Positions 1 through 6,861 of a stretch of DNA of 18,854 bases are shown piece by piece. Source of the DNA: Deltaproteobacteria bacterium (GTDB taxonomy: Bacteria; Desulfobacterota; UBA8473); assembly GCA_030643245.1 (NCBI GenBank), contig DAOWME010000028.1, positions 1 through 18,854 of the forward strand, in the 5' to 3' direction. A program made the position numbers and the translations under genes. The notes under the pieces are model-generated. The model was not told where the DNA came from and did not search any database. It saw nothing but the letters and a program-made list of their open reading frames with translations. Each line of letters starts with the position of its first letter. Within the stretch, counting starts at the first letter, position 1.

Positions 1-153
1 CTTTCGATCCAACGTCAATAGCGGTGCTTTATGTCTAATAGCACAATCCAAGAAATAGACATCGTAAGCATACATGTTGACTTGTTTGGAAATTTTTAAG
101 GCATTAACAAAGTCTGGTTTGATATACCGAAGAGGGATGCCATCGAAGTTTAA
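1..153 (-). pseudogene. PIN-domain (VapC-like) protein, 3' fragment cut by a MITE
   Basis: On the minus strand, 51 codons are open from 153 to the window edge. The translation ends in AYDVYFLDCAIRHKAPLLTL followed by DRK. This is the typical C-terminal half of a PIN-domain ribonuclease: the Asp of AYD and the Asp of TLDR sit where the family has metal-binding acidic residues. The N-terminal half, with the usual hydrophobic strand and first catalytic Asp, is absent. The frame runs instead into the palindromic element at 155-322, where an accidental in-frame ATG (183-181) could start a chimeric ORF. I found no PIN N-terminus on the far side of the element. The gene continues past position 1, so the true C-terminus and any partner antitoxin cannot be seen. 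The family call rests on about 30 residues. Confidence 0.55.
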
Positions 154-154
154 C

Positions 155-322
155 CTAGTGTCGTGTCAATTGAGAAATGACGCATTTCGATTTTGTCATT
201 CCCGCGAAGGCGGGAATCCAGGAGATTGTGCGGTAGCTATGGATTCCCGCCTTCGCGGGAATGACGTTGGTGGTATTCCACTTTCTTTTACATCAAACAC
301 TTGATACATGACACGGCACTAG
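155..322. mobile_element. MITE-like element with nested palindrome
   Basis: The ends are inverted repeats matching at 13 of 14 positions: CTAGTGTCGTGTCA at 155-168 and TGACACGGCACTAG at 309-322. Both contain a TA dinucleotide (156-157 and 320-321), as expected for target duplication by IS630/Tc1-mariner type transposition. Inside lies a 25-26 bp near-perfect palindrome (195-220 against 240-265) built on ATTCCCGC and GCGGGAAT, a widespread bacterial intergenic repeat. The element has no coding capacity. Short ORFs across it (for example 74-304 on the plus strand) are translations of the repeat. Confidence 0.65.
195..265. repeat. GC-rich palindromic repeat (ATTCCCGCCTTCGCGGGAAT type)
   Basis: The left arm (195-220) and right arm (240-265) are reverse complements with a 19-base loop. 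Each arm is itself a short palindrome, GATTCCCGCCTTCGCGGGAA. In RNA or cruciform DNA this would form one long stem or two small hairpins. It lies inside the TA-flanked element at 155-322, so the two may be one nested insertion. Confidence 0.8.
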
Positions 323-667
323 TATCAAATTACCGAATATTTTACAAGGCCTTTTTTCCGTCCCTTCATTGGAATTGCTGTTTTTTAGGTTGCAAATCGG
401 GAGCATTTGGGTTAGTTTCCATCCAGAAATGGCCTTTTTCCCCTGAGCGTATGTCGCAGGCGAAAACCCTCGTGCGGCCTTGCTCAGAGATAAAATTACT
501 CATTTCTGAATTGGAAACTTGGTTCGTGCCTTTCTTGCTGAAGACTCAATTTATGGATGGGTACGAGTTAATTATTTTCCATCCACAAACCCTCTCCCCG
601 TCAAAGGGCAGGGAATTCAAGCTATCTGTAGACAGGCATCACACAAAGAATGGAGGACTGTATTGCT
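323..667. other. Intergenic stretch with no secure gene
   Basis: Between the first palindromic element and the binding-protein gene I see no convincing gene and no clear promoter. A plus-strand ORF starting at 301 ends inside the binding-protein gene and looks like a shadow. A minus-strand reading frame at 366-503 has somewhat protein-like composition and is listed separately with low confidence. Confidence 0.5.
366..503 (-). CDS. Doubtful 45-residue ORF, unrecognised
   Basis: A minus-strand frame from ATG (503-501) to TGA (368-366) encodes 45 residues, with a hydrophilic middle (EQGRTRVFACDIRSGEKG) and a Gln/Lys-rich end. There is no Shine-Dalgarno site before the ATG. The open frame extends about 13 codons further upstream to a stop without another ATG. 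I do not recognise a family. It could be a gene remnant or part of a dispersed repeat. Confidence 0.15.
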   Translation of the reverse strand: MSNFISEQGRTRVFACDIRSGEKGHFWMETNPNAPDLQPKKQQFQ

Positions 668-2317
668 ATGACCAAATTATTCAAGGCCCTCTTTGTACCT
701 CTAGTTTTCCTCGCCCTTCTGAGCTGCACGAATGAGAGTGAAAAAACATCTCAAATCACGTATGAAGGTTCGGCAGAAACGGAACCTTCTGCCTTCGGGG
801 ACGTCCTGATAGACAGTTCCATCGGCGATGCGAGCAATCTCATCCCAATGCTCTCATCCGACTCTGCCTCTCACGACATTGCCGGCCTAATCTTCAACGG
901 ACTGGTAAAGTACGATAAAAACTTAAAGCTTGTGGGCGATCTGGCTGATTCCTGGGATATATCTGAAGACGGTTTAACCATAACTTTTCATCTGAGAAAG
1001 GGGGTCCGGTGGCACGATGGTGTTGAATTTACTGCTCATGACGTCATGTTCGGGTATAAGACCATAATAGACCCCAACACCCGTACCGCTTACTCCGGGG
1101 ATTTCCTCGAGGTTAGAGATGCTTGTGTCCTGGACAAATATACCTTCCGCGTGAGTTATCACAGGCCTTTTGCTCCTGCCCTGGGGACATGGGGTAACCT
1201 TGTGATACTCCCCGAACACCTTCTAAAGGTTAAGGACATAAATACCTCTGCCTTGAGTCGACATCCTGTGGGCACTGGGCCTTACCGGTTTAAGGAATGG
1301 AATACAGGAGAGAAGATTGAATTGGTATCAAACCATGATTATTTTGAGGGAAGACCTTACATAGACGGATATTTATGGCGCATTATACCGGACCTTGCCA
1401 CTACCTTTCTCGAGCTCAAGACCGGGGGGATAGACAGGATGGGATTGACCCCCCTTCAGTACAAAAGACAGACCGATAAGGGAAAGATAAAGAAAAATTT
1501 TAATAAATACAAATACCTGGCCTTTGTTTATACTTATCTTGGTTACAACCTCACAAGCACAAAATTTAGGGACAAGCGGGTTCGCCAGGCGATCAGTTAT
1601 GCGATCGATAAACAAGAAATAATCGACGGCGTATTGCTGGGGCTTGGAAAGCTGGCAACAGGGCCTTACAAACCAGGGACATGGCAATACAACCCCAACG
1701 TAAGGAGATACGCGTATGACCCGGACAAAGCAAAGAACTTACTGAGAGAAGCCGGCTGGAAGGATACTAACGACGATGGTATCTTGGACAAAGAAGGGAT
1801 CCCCTTTGAGTTTAGCGTAATAACTAACCATGGTAATGCCCAGAGGGCGCAATGTGCAGAGATCATCCAGCGTAGGCTCAAGGCAGTAGGTATTAAGATG
1901 GAGATCAGAACCATCGAATGGGCGGCGTTCATCAATGATTTTATAGACAAGAGAAACTTTGAGGCGGTTATCCTGGGGTGGTCATCAGGACCTGACCCCG
2001 ACATATATGATATATGGCATTCAAGCAAGACCGGTCTCAAGGAACTGAACTTTATCTCATATGGGAATGAAGAAGTGGATGAACTCTTGTTGAAAGGGAG
2101 ACATACCTTCGACCAGGGAGCGAGAAAAAGATATTATTTTAAACTCCAGGAGATACTGGCTGAAGATCAGCCTTATACCTTCCTCTACGTTCCCTATGCC
2201 ATGCCTATCATCCATAACAGATTCAAAGGGATTAAACCCGCTCCCATAGGGATAGACTATAATTTCATCGAATGGTATGTCCCAGAGGCAAAGCAAAGAT
2301 ATAAGATGCAACCATAA
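668..2317 (+). CDS. Lipoprotein substrate-binding protein of a peptide/nickel ABC importer (SBP_bac_5)
   Basis: Extracytoplasmic solute receptor of the DppA/OppA type; it delivers ligand to the two permeases encoded next. A longer frame opens at 650, but I take ATG 668: GGAGG at 652-656 lies just before it, and the protein then starts with a compact lipoprotein signal, MTKLFKALFVPLVFLALLSC, with Cys20 as the lipidated residue. The protein is 549 residues, normal for the family. Family features follow in order: a start around DVLIDSSIGDASNLIPML, then GLVKYDKNLKLVGDLADSW, then ITFHLRKGVRWHDG with FTAHDVMFGY near residues 105-130, and the C-terminal lobe with FRDKRVRQAISYAIDK. The sequence cannot distinguish peptides from other ligands. 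Confidence 0.93.
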   Translation: MTKLFKALFVPLVFLALLSCTNESEKTSQITYEGSAETEPSAFGDVLIDSSIGDASNLIPMLSSDSASHDIAGLIFNGLVKYDKNLKLVGDLADSWDISEDGLTITFHLRKGVRWHDGVEFTAHDVMFGYKTIIDPNTRTAYSGDFLEVRDACVLDKYTFRVSYHRPFAPALGTWGNLVILPEHLLKVKDINTSALSRHPVGTGPYRFKEWNTGEKIELVSNHDYFEGRPYIDGYLWRIIPDLATTFLELKTGGIDRMGLTPLQYKRQTDKGKIKKNFNKYKYLAFVYTYLGYNLTSTKFRDKRVRQAISYAIDKQEIIDGVLLGLGKLATGPYKPGTWQYNPNVRRYAYDPDKAKNLLREAGWKDTNDDGILDKEGIPFEFSVITNHGNAQRAQCAEIIQRRLKAVGIKMEIRTIEWAAFINDFIDKRNFEAVILGWSSGPDPDIYDIWHSSKTGLKELNFISYGNEEVDELLLKGRHTFDQGARKRYYFKLQEILAEDQPYTFLYVPYAMPIIHNRFKGIKPAPIGIDYNFIEWYVPEAKQRYKMQP

Positions 2318-2376
2318 TAAGTGTTTAGGCGTGTCCTTTACTGATTTTTCCTAATCGGAAATAACGATTTTTTATC

Positions 2377-2388
2377 GGAGGTTCCTTG
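2377..2388 (+). promoter_or_regulatory. Ribosome binding site setting a TTG start
   Basis: GGAGG at 2377-2381 precedes a TTG codon at 2386-2388 by four bases. No ATG is available close by in frame, and the permease N-terminus begins normally at this TTG. The rare start plus short spacing may lower permease expression relative to the binding protein, as is usual in such operons (inference). Confidence 0.6.
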
Positions 2389-3360
2389 TTCCACTATCTC
2401 CTTAAACGCCTTGCTTCAATGGTCCCACTTCTTTTCGGGATTACGCTTGTCTCATTCATGGTTATCCACTTGGCCCCTGGAGCACCGACAGGGTTACAGA
2501 CCGATCTGAATCCCAGAATCACGGCAGAGGCCAGGGCTCGATTGGAGGCGATCTACGGGTTGGATAAACCATTACACACCCAGTATCTTATCTGGCTGAA
2601 ACGTTTAATGTTCCTTGATTTTGGCAATTCGTTTTCCACGGATGGAAGGGCCGTCATGGACAAGATCGTTGAGAGGGTCCCTGTCACGGTGCTCATAAAT
2701 GTACTCTCCATGCTTCTCATCATTCTAACGGCCATTCCTATAGGCGTCATTTCAGCACGATATCAAAATTCCCTCTTTGACAAATTCACAACGGTATTCG
2801 TTTTTATAGGGTTTGCGGTCCCAAGCTTTTGGCTGGCCTTGCTGTTGATGATCCTCTTTGGCGTAAATCTTGAATGGTTGCCCATATCCGGTTTGAAATC
2901 ATTGAATTATGAATACCTGCCAACGTTTGACATGATTGTGGACAGGGTGAAACACCTTATACTCCCTATCTTTGTCTCAGCCTTTGGCGGATTGGCTGGT
3001 CTATCGAGATACACAAGGTCCAATATGCTGGAAGTAATCAGACAAGACTACATAATGACTGCCCGATCAAAGGGTTTGAAGGAGAGAGATGTAATATTCA
3101 AGCACGCATTGAGAAATGCTTTGTTGCCTATCGTAACGATTTTGGGTCTATCGGTCCCAGGGTTGATCGGTGGCAGTGTGATTTTTGAGACGATCTTCGC
3201 CATACCGGGGATGGGTCAACTCTTTTATAAAAGCGTTATGGCAAGGGACTACCCTGTTGTGATGGGAATACTGGTTATTGGAGCCGTACTCACACTGCTA
3301 GGCAATCTGATTGCCGACCTGTCCTATGCACTGGCGGACCCACGGATAAAGGTTGCCTGA
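2386..3360 (+). CDS. ABC importer permease, DppB/OppB type
   Basis: First inner-membrane permease of the peptide/nickel importer. The start is TTG, supported by GGAGG at 2377-2381. The product is 324 residues, normal for DppB. I count six membrane segments, roughly at residues 9-29, 100-122, 135-158, 189-210, 245-268 and 291-315. The N-terminus (LLKRLASMVPLLFGITLVSF, then HLAPGAP) is typical of the family. The cytoplasmic EAA-type loop that contacts the ATPase is near residues 217-245 (DYIMTARSKGLKERDVIFKH, then ALRNALLP). The end, YALADPRIKV, is the usual DppB C-terminus. It lies 68 bases after the binding-protein gene; a small hairpin, TTTCC/GGAAA, is in that gap. Confidence 0.93.
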   Translation: MFHYLLKRLASMVPLLFGITLVSFMVIHLAPGAPTGLQTDLNPRITAEARARLEAIYGLDKPLHTQYLIWLKRLMFLDFGNSFSTDGRAVMDKIVERVPVTVLINVLSMLLIILTAIPIGVISARYQNSLFDKFTTVFVFIGFAVPSFWLALLLMILFGVNLEWLPISGLKSLNYEYLPTFDMIVDRVKHLILPIFVSAFGGLAGLSRYTRSNMLEVIRQDYIMTARSKGLKERDVIFKHALRNALLPIVTILGLSVPGLIGGSVIFETIFAIPGMGQLFYKSVMARDYPVVMGILVIGAVLTLLGNLIADLSYALADPRIKVA

Positions 3361-3490
3361 GAGTGATGATTCGCGTCTCCGCAAAGAGGATAGCGATTGG
3401 AACGCTAAAAAGTGATTATACCTCGCGCGGTCATAATTCCCTTAAGGAAAGAGGTTCACAAGTACGCGCTAAGAGAAGAGAAAGACTACA

Positions 3491-4339
3491 ATGGAGAGGA
3501 AAACCCCCAAATACCTTTTTTGGCGCAGGTTCACGAAGAATGGGCTTGCTGTATGCGGCAGTATAATCGTTATTCTACTTTTCTTTGTTGCTGCCTTTGC
3601 TCCGAGTATATCCCCTTACGATCCAGGGCAGATAAATATCAAGGATATGTTGCAACCCCCGAGCAGGTATCATTTATTGGGAACGGATCAACTGGGAAGA
3701 GATGTGCTAAGTCGCATGATCTGGGGCTCTCGCATTTCCCTGATGGTCGGGTTTGTAGCTGTAGGGATCGCCACCGTTATCGGCGCATTTCTTGGTGCCC
3801 TGGCCGGTTATTACGGAAAATGGATAGATACCGTAATCATGAGGTTTGTGGATATAATGCTTTGTTTCCCTGCTTTCTTTCTGATCCTTGCAGTTATTGC
3901 TATCCTTGAACCGACCATCTGGAATGTTATGGTTGTAATTGGATTAACTTCTTGGATGGGAGTGACGCGCCTGGTGAGGGCCGAATTTTTGAGTCTTAGG
4001 GAAAGGGACTTTGTAAAGGCTGCGCAGGCTATTGGAAGCAAAGATGTCAGGGTGATTTTCCTCCACATCTTACCGAATGCTTTATCACCTATATGGGTAT
4101 CTGCCACGTTGGGTGTTGCTGCGGCAATACTTACAGAATCAGCTTTGAGCTTTCTCGGCATCGGGGTTCAGCCGCCCACACCCAGTTGGGGGAACATATT
4201 GACTGCGGGAAAGGATAATATCGAGATTGCCTGGTGGTTGTCCCTCTACCCTGGTCTGGCCATTCTAATTACAGTCCTAGGTTATAACCTCCTTGGAGAA
4301 GGCATTAGAGATGCAATAGACCCAAGGTTAAAGACTTAG
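3491..4339 (+). CDS. ABC importer permease, DppC/OppC type
   Basis: Second permease of the importer, 282 residues. The N-terminal membrane segment (about residues 17-38) is followed by the DppC hallmark HLLGTDQLGRDVLSR. The membrane core comes next, with an EAA loop near residues 165-195 (EFLSLRERDFVKAAQAIGSK) and the family C-terminus LLGEGIRDAIDPRLK. The Shine-Dalgarno site is weak and purine-rich (AGAAGAGAAAG). The 130-base gap after the first permease contains no recognisable gene. In related operons one or two ATPase genes (DppD/DppF) follow; here the next coding sequence is unrelated, so the ATPases must be elsewhere or lost. Confidence 0.92.
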   Translation: MERKTPKYLFWRRFTKNGLAVCGSIIVILLFFVAAFAPSISPYDPGQINIKDMLQPPSRYHLLGTDQLGRDVLSRMIWGSRISLMVGFVAVGIATVIGAFLGALAGYYGKWIDTVIMRFVDIMLCFPAFFLILAVIAILEPTIWNVMVVIGLTSWMGVTRLVRAEFLSLRERDFVKAAQAIGSKDVRVIFLHILPNALSPIWVSATLGVAAAILTESALSFLGIGVQPPTPSWGNILTAGKDNIEIAWWLSLYPGLAILITVLGYNLLGEGIRDAIDPRLKT

Positions 4340-4704
4340 GAGTAAACCAAATAAGCAACCGCCGATGTTAAAAACCCCAATGTCATCAAACGCTTAACCA
4401 CAATCAGAATTACTGTTATGTCTTGACAAAGGATGAACAGTAGTGGTAAAGATGGCATATACATCTTCAGCTAGGCCCATTTTGGCGGGAAGCTACTAAA
4501 TGGCTATGTTAACCGTGAAGTTAAAAGACAGGGAACTGAAGAACCTCAGCCTTGGTGACACTAAGGGACGGGGACGAAATAACTTCCTCAAGTTGGCGCT
4601 CAGATTTAGGTTAGATTTGTTCGATCTGAAAACGCAAAACCGCAGGAATAGTCGAACTATTTCGAGGATTTTGTGTTTGAAGATCGGGTAAAGATGGCCT
4701 GAAG
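4340..4704. other. Intergenic region occupied largely by repeat element A
   Basis: No gene is supported here. The first 220 bases carry no feature beyond a weak TTGACA at 4423-4428, with only a poor -10 candidate (TAAAGA, 18 bases further). From 4562 the sequence is the palindromic element listed separately. Overlapping small ORFs on both strands at 4496-4717 are translations of that element. Confidence 0.55.
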
Positions 4705-4747
4705 ATGAGATGTACAAATGGGGAAGTTATTCCGGCCTCGCCCCTAA
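4562..4747 (+). mobile_element. Repeat element A, copy 1 (MITE-like, about 186 bp)
   Basis: The terminal inverted repeats are TAAGGGACGGGGACGAAATA... at 4562-4589 and its imperfect complement ...CCGGCCTCGCCCCTAA at 4720-4747. A second imperfect inverted repeat is centred at about 4654: 4623-4651 pairs with 4657-4685 at 21 of 29 positions with a 5-base loop. The whole element could therefore fold into one long interrupted hairpin. Bases 4609-4747 recur in reverse complement at 18715-18854 with roughly 90% identity. It has no coding capacity, so a non-autonomous transposable element is the best reading. The nominal ATG at 4705 of the next ORF lies inside it. Confidence 0.75.
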
Positions 4748-4758
4748 CCATGACGAAT

Positions 4759-5718
4759 ATGAGAAGATGGTCCATTGCGATTTTAACCTTTCTCTTTGTA
4801 CTTATCCTGAGTTTTTTACACTTAGGGGGGATTGAATACATAGAAACGGCGTTTCTGGATACATGCTTCAAGATCAGGGGGGCTGTCAAGCCATCCACGC
4901 CAGTTGTCATTGTCGCTGTCGATGACAATAGTGTTTTTACTTACGGACGTTGGCCCTGGTCAAGGGAAAGAATGGCAACACTGGTAGATAAATTATCGAA
5001 GGCAAAAGCCAGCGTCATCGCCTTTGACATAGTTTTCCCTCCCATCAAAGATTATACAGGCAGACAGTCGCACGGGGACAAACTTTTTGCCAGGGCAGCC
5101 AGGGAGTCGGGTAATGTCATTTTCCCCATATACTTCCGGCTAAAACCGGATAAAGAAAAAGCTGAGGTTCCAATCCCCCAGTCGGTGAATTCTTCATCCT
5201 TTTTACTCTTTGATGACATTCAATATATGAAGGAGTTAAACCTGCCGAAAGGGTATACACTCTTCCCGACCGATGAGATCCTTGCTGCCGGCGCAAGTGG
5301 GGTTGGCCATGTGAATACAATCCTCGACAAAGACAACTCAATCAGGTTTGAGCCATTAATTATCGAATACAGAGAACAATACTTCCCCACACTTAGCATC
5401 CAGGTGGTAAGAAGGTTTCTTGATCTCTCGTGGGGAGAGATCAAGGTCGAGAGGAAGAACGGAATCCGGATAGGCGACACGAGAATCCCTATGGATAACA
5501 ACGGCGTTCCCCTAATCAACTATTACGGTCCCCTGGGCAGCTTTCCTTATCTTTCCTATAAAGAAGTGATGGAAAACCCAACTGCCGTGGATCGGTGCGA
5601 AGACAAGATTGTCCTTATAGGAGTGACCGTTGCTGCCCTCCATGATCAGTGGAAGACACCATTCGATAAACAGCTCCCCGGAGTGGAAAAGCACGCAAAT
5701 ATCATTTATACTGGATAA
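4759..5718 (+). pseudogene. CHASE2 sensor domain protein, truncated before its membrane and output domains
   Basis: The frame is open from 4705, but the first codons lie in repeat element A. I prefer ATG 4759 (4750 is also possible), which gives MRRWSIAILTFLFVLILSFL as the first membrane segment. No good ribosome site is seen at any of the three. The extracytoplasmic CHASE2 domain follows: VDDNSVFTYGRWPWSRERMA, then FDIVFPP, and at the end KIVLIGVTVAALHDQWKTPF with PGVEKHANI. In complete CHASE2 proteins this last motif is followed by two or three membrane helices and a kinase or cyclase. Here the frame stops after about five more residues. The next bases, in another frame, encode the very end of a Ser/Thr kinase. 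The protein probably has no output and is best treated as a broken gene. Confidence 0.8.
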
Positions 5719-5803
5719 GGCCTTGAAGAAAAAACCGGAAGAACGTTACCAAACAAGTGCAGAACTGGCAAGGGACTTAACAAGATTTTCCATGGAGATA
5801 TGA
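5702..5803 (+). pseudogene. C-terminal remnant of a Ser/Thr protein kinase domain
   Basis: In the +1 frame relative to the CHASE2 ORF, codons from about 5702 to TGA 5801-5803 read ILDKALKKKPEERYQTSAEL then ARDLTRFSMEI. The pattern KAL-K-PEERYQ-ELA-DL is the standard last helix of bacterial Hanks-type kinases (PknB-like). All upstream kinase motifs, including the P-loop, HRD and DFG, are missing. The TGA overlaps the ATG of the phosphatase gene (ATGA), the arrangement of a translationally coupled gene pair. The join with the CHASE2 frame falls at about 5700-5715. Confidence 0.75.
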
Positions 5804-6666
5804 TGAAGATCAGATCTGCTGGTATCAGTGACAAAGGAAAAGTAAGAGTGAACAATGAGGACAGCCATTTATTGGATCCAGCTCTGGGGTTGTTCATGGT
5901 AGCTGATGGTATGGGGGGTCACAAGGCGGGTGAAGTGGCGAGTCAGATGGCCATAGAAACGATTGCCCGGTTTATTAGGGACAATTATCCGAAGGTCTCA
6001 GAAAGGGTCGGCTTCTTTAAGAAGGCCTTTTCATCTGTTCAGTCTTACACAGATGTTTTAGTGAGAGAAGCAATAGAATCCGCGAACCAAGAGATATATG
6101 AGTTGTCTGTGAGAGATGAAGAGAAGAGGGGTATGGGCACGACCCTTGTTATGGCTCTTCTCACCCCGGAGGGGTATACTGTAGCGCATGTAGGTGATAG
6201 TCGCATCTACCGGATCTCTCCGGATGCGATCAAACAGATTACCAAAGACCATTCGTTGGTCAGGGAACAGATTGAGCGGGGTATCCTTACACCCGAAGAA
6301 GCACGAAATTCCAATCTTAAGAATGTCATCACTCGATCCATCGGTCAGAAGGACACGGTGGAACCGGATATTGCATATCACCGCTTTCGAGAAGGGGACT
6401 ATCTTCTCCTATGTTCAGATGGGCTGTCGGACTTAGTGGAGGATGATGAAATTAGAAAAATTACGATTGATGAATCAATTATTCTGGAGGACCGGGCCAG
6501 GAAGCTCGTTGACCTGGCAAACGAAAGGGGTGGGAAGGACAATATTACCATTGTAATTCTTCACTTGCCTGTGCCCAATCATGGGGAAAATCGAGACTTC
6601 TTCATGGTGAAGCCGATTGCCAAGTTAATGAACTCTTGGCATGAGCGTAAGAAAAAACCTTCTTGA
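5800..6666 (+). CDS. PP2C-type Ser/Thr protein phosphatase (Stp/PrpC family)
   Basis: Metal-dependent cytoplasmic phosphatase that would remove phosphate from Ser/Thr residues placed by Hanks-type kinases. All family motifs are present in order: RVNNEDS (Asp21), VADGMGGHKAGE (about 34-45), GMGTTLV, AHVGDSRIYR, ITKDHSLV, NVITRSIG, LLLCSDGLSDLV and GGKDNITIV. The product is 288 residues, slightly longer than minimal PP2C (about 245), with a basic C-terminal tail. Two ATGs are adjacent (5800 and 5803). GGAG at 5794-5797 favours 5803 by spacing, while 5800 overlaps the kinase stop codon. The enzyme looks intact although its cognate kinase gene is destroyed. Confidence 0.95.
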   Translation: MMKIRSAGISDKGKVRVNNEDSHLLDPALGLFMVADGMGGHKAGEVASQMAIETIARFIRDNYPKVSERVGFFKKAFSSVQSYTDVLVREAIESANQEIYELSVRDEEKRGMGTTLVMALLTPEGYTVAHVGDSRIYRISPDAIKQITKDHSLVREQIERGILTPEEARNSNLKNVITRSIGQKDTVEPDIAYHRFREGDYLLLCSDGLSDLVEDDEIRKITIDESIILEDRARKLVDLANERGGKDNITIVILHLPVPNHGENRDFFMVKPIAKLMNSWHERKKKPS

Positions 6667-6683
6667 GAAGTTATAGATTTTCA

Positions 6684-6825
6684 GGCATCCTTCATATATC
6701 GGTTTACACTTTTGAAATTATGGCTGCTTCAACGGTGGTCAAATTTTAACCACCGTTGAATCTGTGCCGAGACCGTTTTTTTATTCGAAAGTGTAAACTA
6801 CTTTATAGCTTTTATGAAGGATGCC
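6684..6825. repeat. Nested triple palindrome (MITE-like element C)
   Basis: Three inverted-repeat pairs share one centre. The outer pair is GGCATCCTTCAT at 6684-6695 with ATGAAGGATGCC at 6814-6825. The middle pair is GTTTACACTTT at 6702-6712 with AAAGTGTAAAC at 6788-6798. The inner pair is TTCAACGGTGGT at 6728-6739 with ACCACCGTTGAA at 6749-6760, around a 9-base loop. All arms are perfect. It fills the gap between the phosphatase and the carboxyltransferase and has no coding capacity. A run of seven T lies inside it (6776-6782), but not directly after a stem, so I do not call a terminator. I see one copy only in this window. Confidence 0.7.
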
Positions 6826-6861
6826 CAATTTTCTAAGATTTCATAAGCAGAAAGGGAAAAG

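Noticed and set aside
196..265. CRISPR-like repeat
   Set aside because: There is only one inverted pair, with no series of direct repeats and spacers.
74..304. Plus-strand ORF of 76 codons
   Set aside because: It runs through the palindromic repeat; the HSREGGNP and SRLRGND segments are the well-known translation of that repeat, not a protein.
4423..4452. TTGACA at 4423 as a promoter for the CHASE2 gene
   Set aside because: The best -10 at 17-18 bases (TAAAGA) matches only about half the consensus; too weak to annotate.
4496..4717. Small ORFs on both strands
   Set aside because: They are translations of repeat element A; the same frames recur in the copy at the window end without a gene context.
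4705..4758. N-terminal extension of the CHASE2 ORF from ATG 4705
   Set aside because: The extra codons come from the terminal repeat of element A, have no ribosome site, and precede a normal membrane-segment start at 4759.
5700..5803. A simple frameshift or programmed frameshift joining CHASE2 to a kinase
   Set aside because: A one-base shift would restore only the last 30 kinase codons; the membrane helices and the catalytic kinase core are absent, so a deletion is needed.
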